From Actinomycetes bacterium (GTDB lineage Bacteria > Auribacterota > JAJCYG01): DNA of 64,000 nt. Below, one piece after another: positions 16,415 through 25,471 of this stretch; within the stretch, counting starts at the first letter, position 1, and each line of letters begins with the position of its first letter. A model generated the notes under the pieces. The model was not told where the DNA came from. It searched no databases and saw only the letters and a list, made by a program, of their open reading frames with translations. The position numbers were made by a program, and so were the translations under genes. Where the stretch lies: assembly GCA_029263055.1 (NCBI GenBank), contig JAJCYG010000107.1, positions 1-64,000 on the forward strand, given 5' to 3'.

Positions 16415-18712
16415 ATGAAAACACTTAAATGGTTTCTCCATTCTCATCTATTTTTACTAGGATTCGCTATTGGATCTATCGTTCTTGTTTTTCAACTTGA
16501 AAACACAACTATTGCCGAGCCTGCTCCATCTAAAGGATCTATTCAAGGTGAAGGAAAAAAGATTTCTATTGAGCTAAAAAATATCGATATTATTGAAGTC
16601 CTTAAACTGCTTGCCCAAAAAGGAAACATCAACATTGTTGCAGGTAAAGAAGTGCGTGGCCGAGTCACTCTCTTTTTAGAAGATGTTGAAATCTGGGACG
16701 CGCTAAGAATTATTTTTGAAGCCAATAACTTGGCTTATGTTTGGGATGGAGAAATTCTTAAGGTTATTACCGAAAGAGAATACGAACAACTCTATGGCAA
16801 AAAATTCAATGACCTGCGTGAAGTTCGTATCTTTGACCTCAAATTCGCTAAAGTGGCTGATGTCTCAGCCGCTATCAATCAATTCAAAAGTCAAATAGGA
16901 AAAGTTGTCACTGATGAACGGACCAACACCATTATTGTCATTGATGTTCCTGAGTCTTTAAGCATCATTAGAGAATCGATTAAGACATTAGATGTAGAAG
17001 TGACAACACGTGTCTTCCCTCTTCGATTTGCTACACCCGATTCTATTGAAGAAGCAGCTAAAAATGTGTTGTCTAAAAATGGAATTCTTCAAAAAGATGG
17101 TTTGAGTAATAAAATTATTGTGACTGACATTGAAGAAAACGTTGATCGTGTCGAACAGTTAATCCGTGAATATGATGTGGCGCCTTACACCATCACAAAA
17201 GTCTTTCAACTCAAATTTGCTCGGTTTGATGAAATCGAAGCTAAAATTAAAGATGAAGCCACACCTGATATTGGAATTATTCGAGCAGATGAACGAACCA
17301 ATACTATCATCATTACAGATTTACCTAGTAAAGTGGCTCGCATGGAAAAAATCATTTCGGCCTATGATGAAAAAACACGTGAAGTCTTAATTGAAGCTAA
17401 AATAGTCCAAGTCACATTAAGTGATGCCTTTTCACTTGGAGTTGACTGGGAATTGGTTTTAGAAACCTTTAGAGGACGCAATATTAACTTTTCTCTAGTA
17501 AATGCCACTTCAGATATTCTTGGTTCTCCTGCAGCCCCTCTAACATCATTTATCTCAAACGGTGTTGTCTTTCCTTCTGCAGCTTCAACAGCAACCGCTT
17601 CAACAAGTACCGGCACAGCCAGTACATCGACAACAGCAACCACTGCGACCACTGGCACAACAAGTACAAGCAGTAGTTTTTTTCCTCAACCTGGCACGAT
17701 TCCATTTAACGCAACAACTATTCGTGCTCCCTTTACATTTCCTCGTGTGGGACAAGGTGGAACGGTTGTGGCAACAGGGACATTGTATGGATCAGATGCC
17801 TTTTCAACAGCCATTAATGCCCTTAAACAGGTAGGTAAAGTAAATCTTCTTTCAAGTCCACGTATTACAGCGATTAGTGGTGAAGAAGCTAAAATAGCAG
17901 TGGCAACGCGTGAAGCCTTTGTCACCAATACAGTGGTTCAAAATGATACAGTCGCGACTACTGCAGAAAACGTCACCTTTATTGATGTCGGTGTGATTTT
18001 ATCTGTGACCCCTACCATTAATCCTGATTATTATGTAAACATGAAAATTCGTCCTGAAGTTTCAGCCGTGGTTCGTACCTTAACAACGGCTGAAGGAAAT
18101 GTGATTCCAATTGTCTCAACTCAAGAAGCCGAATCAACAGTATTGATTCGTGATGGAGTGACGGTTATTTTAGGTGGATTGATTTCTGATTCTCGTGTAC
18201 GCCGTGATTCGCGCATCCCCATTTTCGGGGCTCTGCCTATTGTTGGACCTCTATTTAGAAACACTTCGTATAACTTAGTCAAAGATGAAATTGTGATTTT
18301 CTTAACACCCCACATTGTTTCGGGTGACACCACTTATGAAGGCTCTTGGGTCCCTAGTCAAGGTGTTGAAGAATACTTAAAAGAAGAGAAAAGAAGTCGA
18401 GCTAAAGAAGCAGATGTGGTCACCCCAAATAGCAGCACTAAAAGCTCTTTTAGAACAGATGGCTCTAACGAAGATTCTGATTTTAAAATGGATTTAAAAG
18501 CGATCTTGCCAAAAACTCAACCAAAGGCTCAGCCTGAAATTCAAATAATTCCAACGTTTGTTCCCCCAGCAATCACTTCAGAACCTATAGAGAAGTCAGA
18601 TGATATTGCACGTCTTCTGCCAAAATCTGACTTAATTTCTTCTATTCCTGAAGTGGAAGAAACAGTTCAAATAGAAGATGAAGACAAGTTGGTTAATTTC
18701 TATTCGTTCTAA
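16415..18712 (+). CDS. gspD: Type II secretion secretin GspD
   Basis: 765-residue outer-membrane channel. An N-terminal hydrophobic signal is followed by an N0 domain (ISIELKNIDIIEVLKLLAQ), repeated N1-N3 modules each ending in (D)ERTNTIIV/ITD, and the C-terminal secretin domain with VTVILGGLISDS and IPIFGALPIVGPLFR. A Ser/Thr-rich low-complexity insertion (encoded at about 17577-17680) sits within the secretin domain. The C-terminal tail (about residues 660-765) is charged and Pro-rich and may be the pilotin-binding S-domain. AGGAGG precedes the ATG. The 3' end overlaps the convergent M16 peptidase gene by 4 bp. Confidence 0.95.
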   Translation: MKTLKWFLHSHLFLLGFAIGSIVLVFQLENTTIAEPAPSKGSIQGEGKKISIELKNIDIIEVLKLLAQKGNINIVAGKEVRGRVTLFLEDVEIWDALRIIFEANNLAYVWDGEILKVITEREYEQLYGKKFNDLREVRIFDLKFAKVADVSAAINQFKSQIGKVVTDERTNTIIVIDVPESLSIIRESIKTLDVEVTTRVFPLRFATPDSIEEAAKNVLSKNGILQKDGLSNKIIVTDIEENVDRVEQLIREYDVAPYTITKVFQLKFARFDEIEAKIKDEATPDIGIIRADERTNTIIITDLPSKVARMEKIISAYDEKTREVLIEAKIVQVTLSDAFSLGVDWELVLETFRGRNINFSLVNATSDILGSPAAPLTSFISNGVVFPSAASTATASTSTGTASTSTTATTATTGTTSTSSSFFPQPGTIPFNATTIRAPFTFPRVGQGGTVVATGTLYGSDAFSTAINALKQVGKVNLLSSPRITAISGEEAKIAVATREAFVTNTVVQNDTVATTAENVTFIDVGVILSVTPTINPDYYVNMKIRPEVSAVVRTLTTAEGNVIPIVSTQEAESTVLIRDGVTVILGGLISDSRVRRDSRIPIFGALPIVGPLFRNTSYNLVKDEIVIFLTPHIVSGDTTYEGSWVPSQGVEEYLKEEKRSRAKEADVVTPNSSTKSSFRTDGSNEDSDFKMDLKAILPKTQPKAQPEIQIIPTFVPPAITSEPIEKSDDIARLLPKSDLISSIPEVEETVQIEDEDKLVNFYSF

Positions 18713-19992
18713 ATTTTTTGGATTAAGCGTTTGATTTCGCTCTCTTCTCGTTTATTGACAGGACCTAAAGCAACAAAATTAAGGTTTTTGGCTTTGAACA
18801 GATAATCGATTAAATTCCGCATATCTTTTAAAGTAATCTGCTGAACCAATCGACGTTCTTTTTCTAGCGAATAGCTATTTGCTTTTAATTCCCACATGCC
18901 GTAACGAATACACATACGAGGAGGACTATCTTTATCCTTTTCTAGATCACAGAGGTAACGTTCTTTTGATTTCTTTAGTTCTGCAGAGGTAACCCCTTCC
19001 TTTTTAAGCTTACGTATTTCTTTGAGGATGGCTTTGACTCCCTTAACTGAATCCCCATGCTTGACTGTCACATCTAAATCAAAAGACCCATCATCAGAAA
19101 AAGAATCAAGCGAAGAACTCACAAAATAAGCCAACCCCATCTCTTCACAAATATTTAAGTTGAGTCGCGAACTAATACCTGCTCCGACAATATCGTCTAA
19201 GATTGTAAGAGGGAATAAAAAGGGATCGTGATAGGAAAAAGAGCGAAATGAAAACTTTAAGCTAACTTGATTCCAATCTTGTTTAATAAACCGAGTCTGG
19301 ACTTCTTCTTGATCTTTTTTAGCTGCCTCAGGCGACATCACTAAAACTGATTTCAACTTTTTAAATTTAGGCACCACAATTTTTTCAACCTCTTTGTGAT
19401 CTACTTTTCCTGCCACGCACATCACCATATTATTAGGCACATAATAAGTTTCATGATATTTAAGGAGCTCTTTCCGAGTGAACTTCATCACAGTCTTTTC
19501 ATCTCCGCCAATTTTATAACCTAAAGGAGTTCCCTTCCAAAGCAAGTCACACACAGCATTATCCACATCGACATCGTCTCCATTTTCATCCACATCTTCC
19601 AAAGATTCAGCAATCACAATTCGTTTTTCTACTTCTAAATCTTTATTTTGAAAGAGAGGATTTAAAAAAACTTCAGAAAAAATATCTAAACCTTTTTTGA
19701 TAAACTTTGGATGAATATCAATCCAGAAGGAACAATCTTCCCGGCGAGTGGTGCCTGTCATATCAGCCCCTATTTCTTCTATGGCATTGTTCAATGCAAA
19801 AATAGAAGGATATTTCTTCGTGCCGCGAAAAAACATATGCTCTAAAAGATGGGTTAAGCCATTGGTTTTTAAGGTTTCAAAGCGGGATCCCACATGAATA
19901 AAGAGGCTTAATCGAACTGAATGTAAGTGGGGCATTTCTACGGTTACAAGCCGAAAACCGTTAGAAAGTGTTTTATGATGGACCGTACTCAT
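18709..19992 (-). CDS. M16-family zinc metallopeptidase
   Basis: 427 residues with the inverted zinc motif HLLEH (H48, E51, H52) and the third ligand E129 at the usual distance of 77 residues, in RIVIAESLE. The first domain is a complete catalytic M16 core and the second is the non-catalytic partner. Length fits the YmxG/PqqL-like processing peptidases. No signal peptide is evident, so it probably acts in the cytoplasm. It follows uvrA by 37 bp on the same strand and converges on gspD. Its substrate cannot be told from the sequence. Confidence 0.9.
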   Translation of the reverse strand: MSTVHHKTLSNGFRLVTVEMPHLHSVRLSLFIHVGSRFETLKTNGLTHLLEHMFFRGTKKYPSIFALNNAIEEIGADMTGTTRREDCSFWIDIHPKFIKKGLDIFSEVFLNPLFQNKDLEVEKRIVIAESLEDVDENGDDVDVDNAVCDLLWKGTPLGYKIGGDEKTVMKFTRKELLKYHETYYVPNNMVMCVAGKVDHKEVEKIVVPKFKKLKSVLVMSPEAAKKDQEEVQTRFIKQDWNQVSLKFSFRSFSYHDPFLFPLTILDDIVGAGISSRLNLNICEEMGLAYFVSSSLDSFSDDGSFDLDVTVKHGDSVKGVKAILKEIRKLKKEGVTSAELKKSKERYLCDLEKDKDSPPRMCIRYGMWELKANSYSLEKERRLVQQITLKDMRNLIDYLFKAKNLNFVALGPVNKREESEIKRLIQKI

Positions 19993-20029
19993 CCTTAGAC
20001 CGCCTGTCTGTGTATACTATCAGTTTACA

Positions 20030-22873
20030 CTAATTTAAGGCGTCTTTAAGGTACTGTCCTGTAAAGGATTGCGGGATCTTTGTTATTTCTTCGGGGGTGC
20101 CTGCTGCAACCACCTCTCCCCCAAGATCTCCCCCATGGGGGCCTAAATCAATCACAAAATCAGCTTGTTTGATCACATCCAAATTATGCTCAATTACGAG
20201 GACGGTATTGGCTTGGTCCACAAGGCGCTGGAGCACCCCTACAAGGCAATCAACATCTGCAAAGTGAAGTCCAGTGGTAGGCTCATCTAAGATGTAAAAG
20301 GTTCTTCCTGTCCCCTTTTTACAGAGTTCTGAAGCCAATTTCACACGTTGTGCTTCTCCGCCTGAAATAGATGGAGCAGGTTGACCTAAACGGATGTAAC
20401 CCAATCCGACAAGTTTAAGTGCTTCTAATTTTTCGTAAATACGTGGGATTGTTTTAAAATGTTCTATGGCTTCAGTCACAGTCATGTTCAATACGTCTGA
20501 GATATTTTTACCCTTGTACATAACTTCTAATGTCTCGCGATTGTAGCGTGCTCCTTTACAGACTTCACATGGAACATAAACATCAGGCAAAAAGTGCATT
20601 TCTATTTTTAGAATTCCGTCCCCTTTACACGACTCGCAGCGCCCCCCTTTTGTGTTAAAACTAAAGCGCCCTGATTCATACCCACGTATTTTAGATTCAG
20701 TCATGCGGGCAAAGAGTTCGCGCACTGGAGAAAAAAGTCCTGTATACGTGGCTGGATTAGAACGCGGAGAACGCCCAATAGGAGCTTGATCAATCTCAAC
20801 AACCTTATCGATTAAGTTATCGCCAATAATTTCATCGTGTTCACCGGGTTTCTTTTTAGCATGATACAACTTTCGTTTGAGCGTTCGAGCTAAGACTTCG
20901 TCAACCAAGGTACTTTTACCGGAACCAGAAACGCCTGTCACACAAATAAAGGTGCCTAAAGGAAATGGCACTGTTAGATCTTTTAAATTATTGGCACGCG
21001 CCCCTTTGACCACAATGCTATGCGTTGGAATAATAGAACGCCTTTTTTTAGGAACCGCCACTTTGAGTTCCCCTTTCATATACTTACCTGTAATCGATCT
21101 AGGTGCTTTTAAGAGCTCTTTATACGTCCCTTCAGCCACTAATTCGCCACCTAGCTCCCCAGCACCTGGGCCTAAATCAATGATATGGTCTGCTCGTTTG
21201 ATTGTGGCAGGATCATGCTCCACCACCACCACAGTATTGCCCATATCTTTGAGCTCATCCAAAGCATTGAGTAACTTTTCATTATCTTTTTGATGCAGGC
21301 CAATACTGGGTTCATCCAAAATATAAAGCACACCGACTAAGCGAGAACCAATTTGTGTGGCCAAACGAATGCGCTGCGCTTCTCCACCAGAGAGCGTAGA
21401 ACTTTGTCTATCTAGAGTTAAATATCCCAATCCAACATGAATCAAAAAGGTGAGACGCGCTTTGACCTCTTTTAAAACTTCTTCAGCAATGGTTAACTCT
21501 TTAGACGAAAGTTTGATTTGTTCAAAAAATTTCAAACAGTTAACAATTGAAAGTGCATTCACTTCAACAATTGATTTTTCTGATAAAGTAACAGCTAAAC
21601 TTTCAGGACGAAGCCGAAAACCTTTACAGTCCAAGCACTGCATTTCATTCATGAACTGAGAAAGTTCATTCTTTAAATAAGCACTCTTTGTTTCGTTATG
21701 ACGTTTTTCAAGAAGCGGAATAATGCCTTCAAATGGCTCAAGAATTTTTTTCTTTTTGCCATGTTCCCACGTGGTCACTTCTAACAAATCCCCATCGGTT
21801 CCGTATAACAGAATATCTTTTATCTTTTTAGGGAGTTTTTTATACGGAATCGTAGGATCAACTTTGTATTGCTCGATCAAAGCTTGTAGCACCCGACGAT
21901 TTGTATTCAGGTAAGGGACATCTGTAAACTGCCACGGCACAATGGCACCCTTTTCAATGGAAAAGTCTGGATCAGGAATCACCAACTCTGGGTCCATATG
22001 CATGCGATAACCCAATCCATGGCAATGCTGACACGCGCCATACGGACTGTTAAATGAAAACATGCGTGGAGCCAACTCAGGAAAAGAGAGATCACATTCA
22101 GGGCAAGTGTGGAGTTCTGTAAAATTTAAATCTTCTGTTTCAGTTTCTAAAACTTCAACGGTTGCCATGCCTTCGCCCATGCGCAAAGCAATTTCTAAAG
22201 AATCATGAATACGACCTGGAGCTTCATCATCATCATCAACAACAAGACGGTCAACCACCACTTCAATCTGATACTTTTTTGTTTGCAGCAACGAAATTCT
22301 TTCTGAAAGTTCGCGCGTCTTACCATTAATACGAACTCGCACAAATCCTTCGCGACGTGCTTTCTGAAGCATGCTTCTGTAATCACGATCTTCTCCCCGA
22401 CTTAAAGGGGCTAAAATTTGCAGGCGCGTTCCTTTAGCTAGTTTCATTGTAATATCAACCATTTCAGGAATCGATTGGCGCGACACTTTACGTTTACATT
22501 TTGGGCAATGAGGAATCCCTATTCGAGCAAATAAGAGACGCAGAAAATCATAAATTTCAGTGGTTGTTCCCACAGTTGATCGTGGATTGGTTGCGGATGT
22601 GCGTTGTTCAATGGCAATGGAAGGCGACAACCCTTCAATACTTTCAATATCAGGCTTTTGCATCCGTTCTAAGAATTGACGTGCATAAGCAGAGAGAGAT
22701 TCGACATAACGACGCTGGCCTTCTGCGTAAAGCGTGTCAAAGGCAAGACTTGATTTACCTGAGCCAGAAAGACCTGTCATCACTGTTATTTTATTTCTAG
22801 GAATCGAAACAGAGACATTCTTTAAGTTGTGCTCTTTAGCACCTTTAATAACAATAGCTTTTTGCCAATCCAA
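20030..22873 (-). CDS. uvrA: Excinuclease ABC subunit A
   Basis: 947-residue DNA damage sensor of nucleotide excision repair. Both ABC ATPase modules are present (GLSGSGKSSLAFDTLYAEG and GVSGSGKSTLVDEVL), with signature sequences LSGGEAQR and ISGGEAQRVKLA. Both structural zinc fingers are intact: CPEC...CQHC in the first half and CESC...CEVC in the second. The start is a TTG at 22873 preceded by AGGGAG at a spacing of about 9 nt, located within the end of the aspartate dehydrogenase gene; no ATG or GTG gives a comparable N terminus. Placement downstream of a pantothenate operon is unusual, but gaps are short. Confidence 0.98.
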   Translation of the reverse strand: MDWQKAIVIKGAKEHNLKNVSVSIPRNKITVMTGLSGSGKSSLAFDTLYAEGQRRYVESLSAYARQFLERMQKPDIESIEGLSPSIAIEQRTSATNPRSTVGTTTEIYDFLRLLFARIGIPHCPKCKRKVSRQSIPEMVDITMKLAKGTRLQILAPLSRGEDRDYRSMLQKARREGFVRVRINGKTRELSERISLLQTKKYQIEVVVDRLVVDDDDEAPGRIHDSLEIALRMGEGMATVEVLETETEDLNFTELHTCPECDLSFPELAPRMFSFNSPYGACQHCHGLGYRMHMDPELVIPDPDFSIEKGAIVPWQFTDVPYLNTNRRVLQALIEQYKVDPTIPYKKLPKKIKDILLYGTDGDLLEVTTWEHGKKKKILEPFEGIIPLLEKRHNETKSAYLKNELSQFMNEMQCLDCKGFRLRPESLAVTLSEKSIVEVNALSIVNCLKFFEQIKLSSKELTIAEEVLKEVKARLTFLIHVGLGYLTLDRQSSTLSGGEAQRIRLATQIGSRLVGVLYILDEPSIGLHQKDNEKLLNALDELKDMGNTVVVVEHDPATIKRADHIIDLGPGAGELGGELVAEGTYKELLKAPRSITGKYMKGELKVAVPKKRRSIIPTHSIVVKGARANNLKDLTVPFPLGTFICVTGVSGSGKSTLVDEVLARTLKRKLYHAKKKPGEHDEIIGDNLIDKVVEIDQAPIGRSPRSNPATYTGLFSPVRELFARMTESKIRGYESGRFSFNTKGGRCESCKGDGILKIEMHFLPDVYVPCEVCKGARYNRETLEVMYKGKNISDVLNMTVTEAIEHFKTIPRIYEKLEALKLVGLGYIRLGQPAPSISGGEAQRVKLASELCKKGTGRTFYILDEPTTGLHFADVDCLVGVLQRLVDQANTVLVIEHNLDVIKQADFVIDLGPHGGDLGGEVVAAGTPEEITKIPQSFTGQYLKDALN

Positions 22874-22878
22874 ATGAG

Positions 22879-23691
22879 TTAACTCCCTACCTTAAAATTA
22901 GAGAGAATCTGACGGAGTAAGGCAATCGCAGATAACGGTGAGAGCGCACTTGTCTTTGGGTTTGATTCTAAAGGAAGATTGTCTGCACGTGCTTTGAATC
23001 GTCCAAATGTTCCTTCTAATGTCACCTCGTGTGAATTCCACTTGGTATCAGGTGAAGCCACGATTTTTACCTTAGTCTTTTTCTGTCCTAACCCACAAAA
23101 ACTTAAGATGGCAGACACATTAATATTACGTGGAAAACCTTTGATCGCTTCTTCAGCGCTTCCTTCAAATAAGACAGTCTCTTTATCAATCTTACTTAAA
23201 TCAATGCCTTCATTAATCACATAAGGGGCACCATCATAGCTCATAGGTGGTTTGATTGTTTCTAGCTGAATCGATTTAATGCCGCCAATGTGAGCTGCTT
23301 TAACCGCGTCCATTCCACCAATGGCTCCTGAAGGGATATGGATTTGGACGCCTTTGGCTTCTGCCTCTTTCATCAACTCTTCTTGGCCAAACAGTCCTCC
23401 GACACTTAAGACTAAAATATCTTTTCCTTTTTCAATGGCAAGACGCAATACTTCAGGCACCACAGTTAAGCTAGCTGCTTCAATCACCAAGTCAACTTTG
23501 TCTACCAAATCTTCTAAATTACAGAGCTGGGGAATATATTTTAATTTGCTCACAAAGTTTTTAGCCCGCTCCTCATCAATTTCATACACAGCTTCTAAAG
23601 TTGCCTTATCAAAAAAACGAGTCTCTATGCTTCGCGCTAATTCAGAACCAATCGCGCCACACCCAATCACTCCAATTTTTAAACGTTTCAA
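22879..23691 (-). CDS. nadX: Aspartate dehydrogenase family NAD(P)-binding oxidoreductase
   Basis: 270 residues: a Rossmann start KIGVIGCGAIGSELA, a nucleotide-binding domain, then the DUF108 domain with PSGAIGGMDAVKAA and ETIKPPMSYDGAPY, which is characteristic of L-aspartate dehydrogenase. The frame extends upstream into panC, but GGAGG at about 23697-23701 lies 5 nt before a TTG at 23691, just past the panC stop, so that start is chosen. Known members interconvert aspartate and oxaloacetate with ammonia. In this operon it could supply aspartate for beta-alanine or act on a pantoate-pathway substrate; neither panD nor panE is visible nearby. Confidence 0.85.
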   Translation of the reverse strand: MKRLKIGVIGCGAIGSELARSIETRFFDKATLEAVYEIDEERAKNFVSKLKYIPQLCNLEDLVDKVDLVIEAASLTVVPEVLRLAIEKGKDILVLSVGGLFGQEELMKEAEAKGVQIHIPSGAIGGMDAVKAAHIGGIKSIQLETIKPPMSYDGAPYVINEGIDLSKIDKETVLFEGSAEEAIKGFPRNINVSAILSFCGLGQKKTKVKIVASPDTKWNSHEVTLEGTFGRFKARADNLPLESNPKTSALSPLSAIALLRQILSNFKVGS

Positions 23692-23710
23692 TGTATCCTC
23701 CACCGTTTTT

Positions 23711-24562
23711 TTAAAGCTTATCGCCAATAATCCAATTATCAATTAATCTTGTTTTTCCAACAAAACCAGCCACTAAAACAACATCCCCTTCTTTTACTTT
23801 TTTGACAGGGGATAAATCTTTTTGAGATGCCACACCCATATATTGAATTTTTAATTGTTTGGTTGATTTAACCACTTTTTGCATCACTCGTTTGAGCTCT
23901 GAAGCATCTTTAATGCCACTCAAATAAGTAAATTGCATAGCTCTCAAACCTTCAATCAGACCCAAAGCTTGTTTTCTTTGAGTGGAGCTCAAATAACTGT
24001 TACGTGAGCTCATGGCTAACCCATCTTCTTCTCGCACTGTAGGGACACGTTTGATTTTTGTTTTAAAGAAAAGGTTTTGCGCCATTTTTGAAATTAAAAA
24101 GAATTGCTGAAAATCTTTCTGACCAAAATAAGCTGCATCCGGTTGAACCAATTGAAAAAACTTAGCCACAACCGTTAAAACCCCTTTAAAGTGCCCGGGA
24201 CGAAATTTCCCACACCAATATTGTGTGCTCTCTTCTTCAGTAATATAAGTTGAATTAGGTTCCGGATAGATTTCCTTAACGGGTGGACAAAAAACAAGGT
24301 TCACCCCTTCTTGCTCTAATAATTTTTTATCTCTTTTTAGATTTCTAGGATACTGAGCTAAATCTTCTTTAGGACCAAACTGGAGTGGATTCACAAAGAT
24401 AGAAACCACCACAAACCCTTTATCCTTTTTAGCCGCTCGAACCAACTCTAAATGCCCCTCATGCAAATACCCCATAGTCGGCACAAAATGAATTTTACTT
24501 CCTTTGCGACGGGCTAAATTTAAAGCAGAGTGAAGTTCTTTGATTGTTTTGACTGTTTTCAT
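23711..24562 (-). CDS. panC: Pantothenate synthetase
   Basis: 283 residues; joins pantoate and beta-alanine using ATP. It shows VPTMGYLHEGHLELV with the HxGH-type motif HEGH (34-37), FVNPLQFGPKEDLAQYPR, YFGQKDFQQ and the KMSKS-like MSSRNSYL. It starts immediately after the panB stop (24563) with no gap. Length and motifs are normal. It is the second gene of a panB-panC-nadX operon. Confidence 0.97.
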   Translation of the reverse strand: MKTVKTIKELHSALNLARRKGSKIHFVPTMGYLHEGHLELVRAAKKDKGFVVVSIFVNPLQFGPKEDLAQYPRNLKRDKKLLEQEGVNLVFCPPVKEIYPEPNSTYITEEESTQYWCGKFRPGHFKGVLTVVAKFFQLVQPDAAYFGQKDFQQFFLISKMAQNLFFKTKIKRVPTVREEDGLAMSSRNSYLSSTQRKQALGLIEGLRAMQFTYLSGIKDASELKRVMQKVVKSTKQLKIQYMGVASQKDLSPVKKVKEGDVVLVAGFVGKTRLIDNWIIGDKL

Positions 24563-25366
24563 TTAATAGGAATGTTTGTCATCAGGAAATTCCCCTTTGA
24601 CCACTTCTTGTTTGTAGGTTTGAACCGCTTGTTCAATTTGGGAATAGAGTGACGCATAAGCTTTCACAAACTTAGCTGTCTTATTCCCATTCATGCCAAG
24701 CATGTCATTAATCACTAAAATTTGTCCATCGCAGTCAGATCCTGCTCCAATCCCAATGGTTGGAATAGAAACAGCTTCAGTCACTTCTTTTGCTGCTGCT
24801 GCTGGCATTCCTTCAAGTACTAAACCAAAGGCGCCACTTGCTTCAACAGCTTTTGCATCTTTAATGAGTTGTTCTCGTTGAGAAGGAGTCTTTCCTTGGA
24901 CTTGATAGGTTCCTTCTTTTAAAACATGTTGCGGCTTCAAACCAATGTGGCCTAAAACAGGAATCCCGACATCTGTCATCTTTTTAATGGTGGCCGCCAT
25001 TTCAACGCCCCCTTCAACCTTCACTGCATGTGCCCCAGCTTCTTTTAAAAAACGTCCCCCATTGCGCACGGCATCCACATCGTCTACATCTGCTTGGTAA
25101 CTCATAAACGGCATATCAGCCACAACCAAAGCTTGCTTCACACCCCGGCTAACAGCACGCGTATGATGCAACATCTCTTCCATGGTGACAGGCAACGTAT
25201 TTTCATAGCCAAGCAAAACCATCCCCAAAGAATCCCCCACTAAAATCAGGTCAATTCCCTGCACATCTAAAGTCGCAGCCATAGAAGCATCATAGGCTGT
25301 TAAGGCCACAATCTTTTCCTGACTCTTCTTCTTATTCAATAAAATTTTAGGCGTCACTTTTTTCAT
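24563..25366 (-). CDS. panB: 3-methyl-2-oxobutanoate hydroxymethyltransferase
   Basis: 267-residue TIM-barrel enzyme that makes ketopantoate from alpha-ketoisovalerate and methylene-tetrahydrofolate. Visible family motifs include VALTAYDASMA, ILVGDSLGMVLLGYENTLPVT, VKVEGG and LGHIGLKPQHV. The ATG at 25366 is preceded by GGTGG at a good distance; a GTG at 25375 is also in frame. First gene of the pantothenate operon. No panE-type ketopantoate reductase is found in this window. Confidence 0.97.
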   Translation of the reverse strand: MKKVTPKILLNKKKSQEKIVALTAYDASMAATLDVQGIDLILVGDSLGMVLLGYENTLPVTMEEMLHHTRAVSRGVKQALVVADMPFMSYQADVDDVDAVRNGGRFLKEAGAHAVKVEGGVEMAATIKKMTDVGIPVLGHIGLKPQHVLKEGTYQVQGKTPSQREQLIKDAKAVEASGAFGLVLEGMPAAAAKEVTEAVSIPTIGIGAGSDCDGQILVINDMLGMNGNKTAKFVKAYASLYSQIEQAVQTYKQEVVKGEFPDDKHSY

Positions 25367-25471
25367 ATAATCCACCGAACTGGTAACCGTCTATTAAACC
25401 ACTCTTACCCCCTTAATAGCAAGCAATAAGCAGAAATACTGAAACAATAACGATCTCAGAAGACCGACTAT

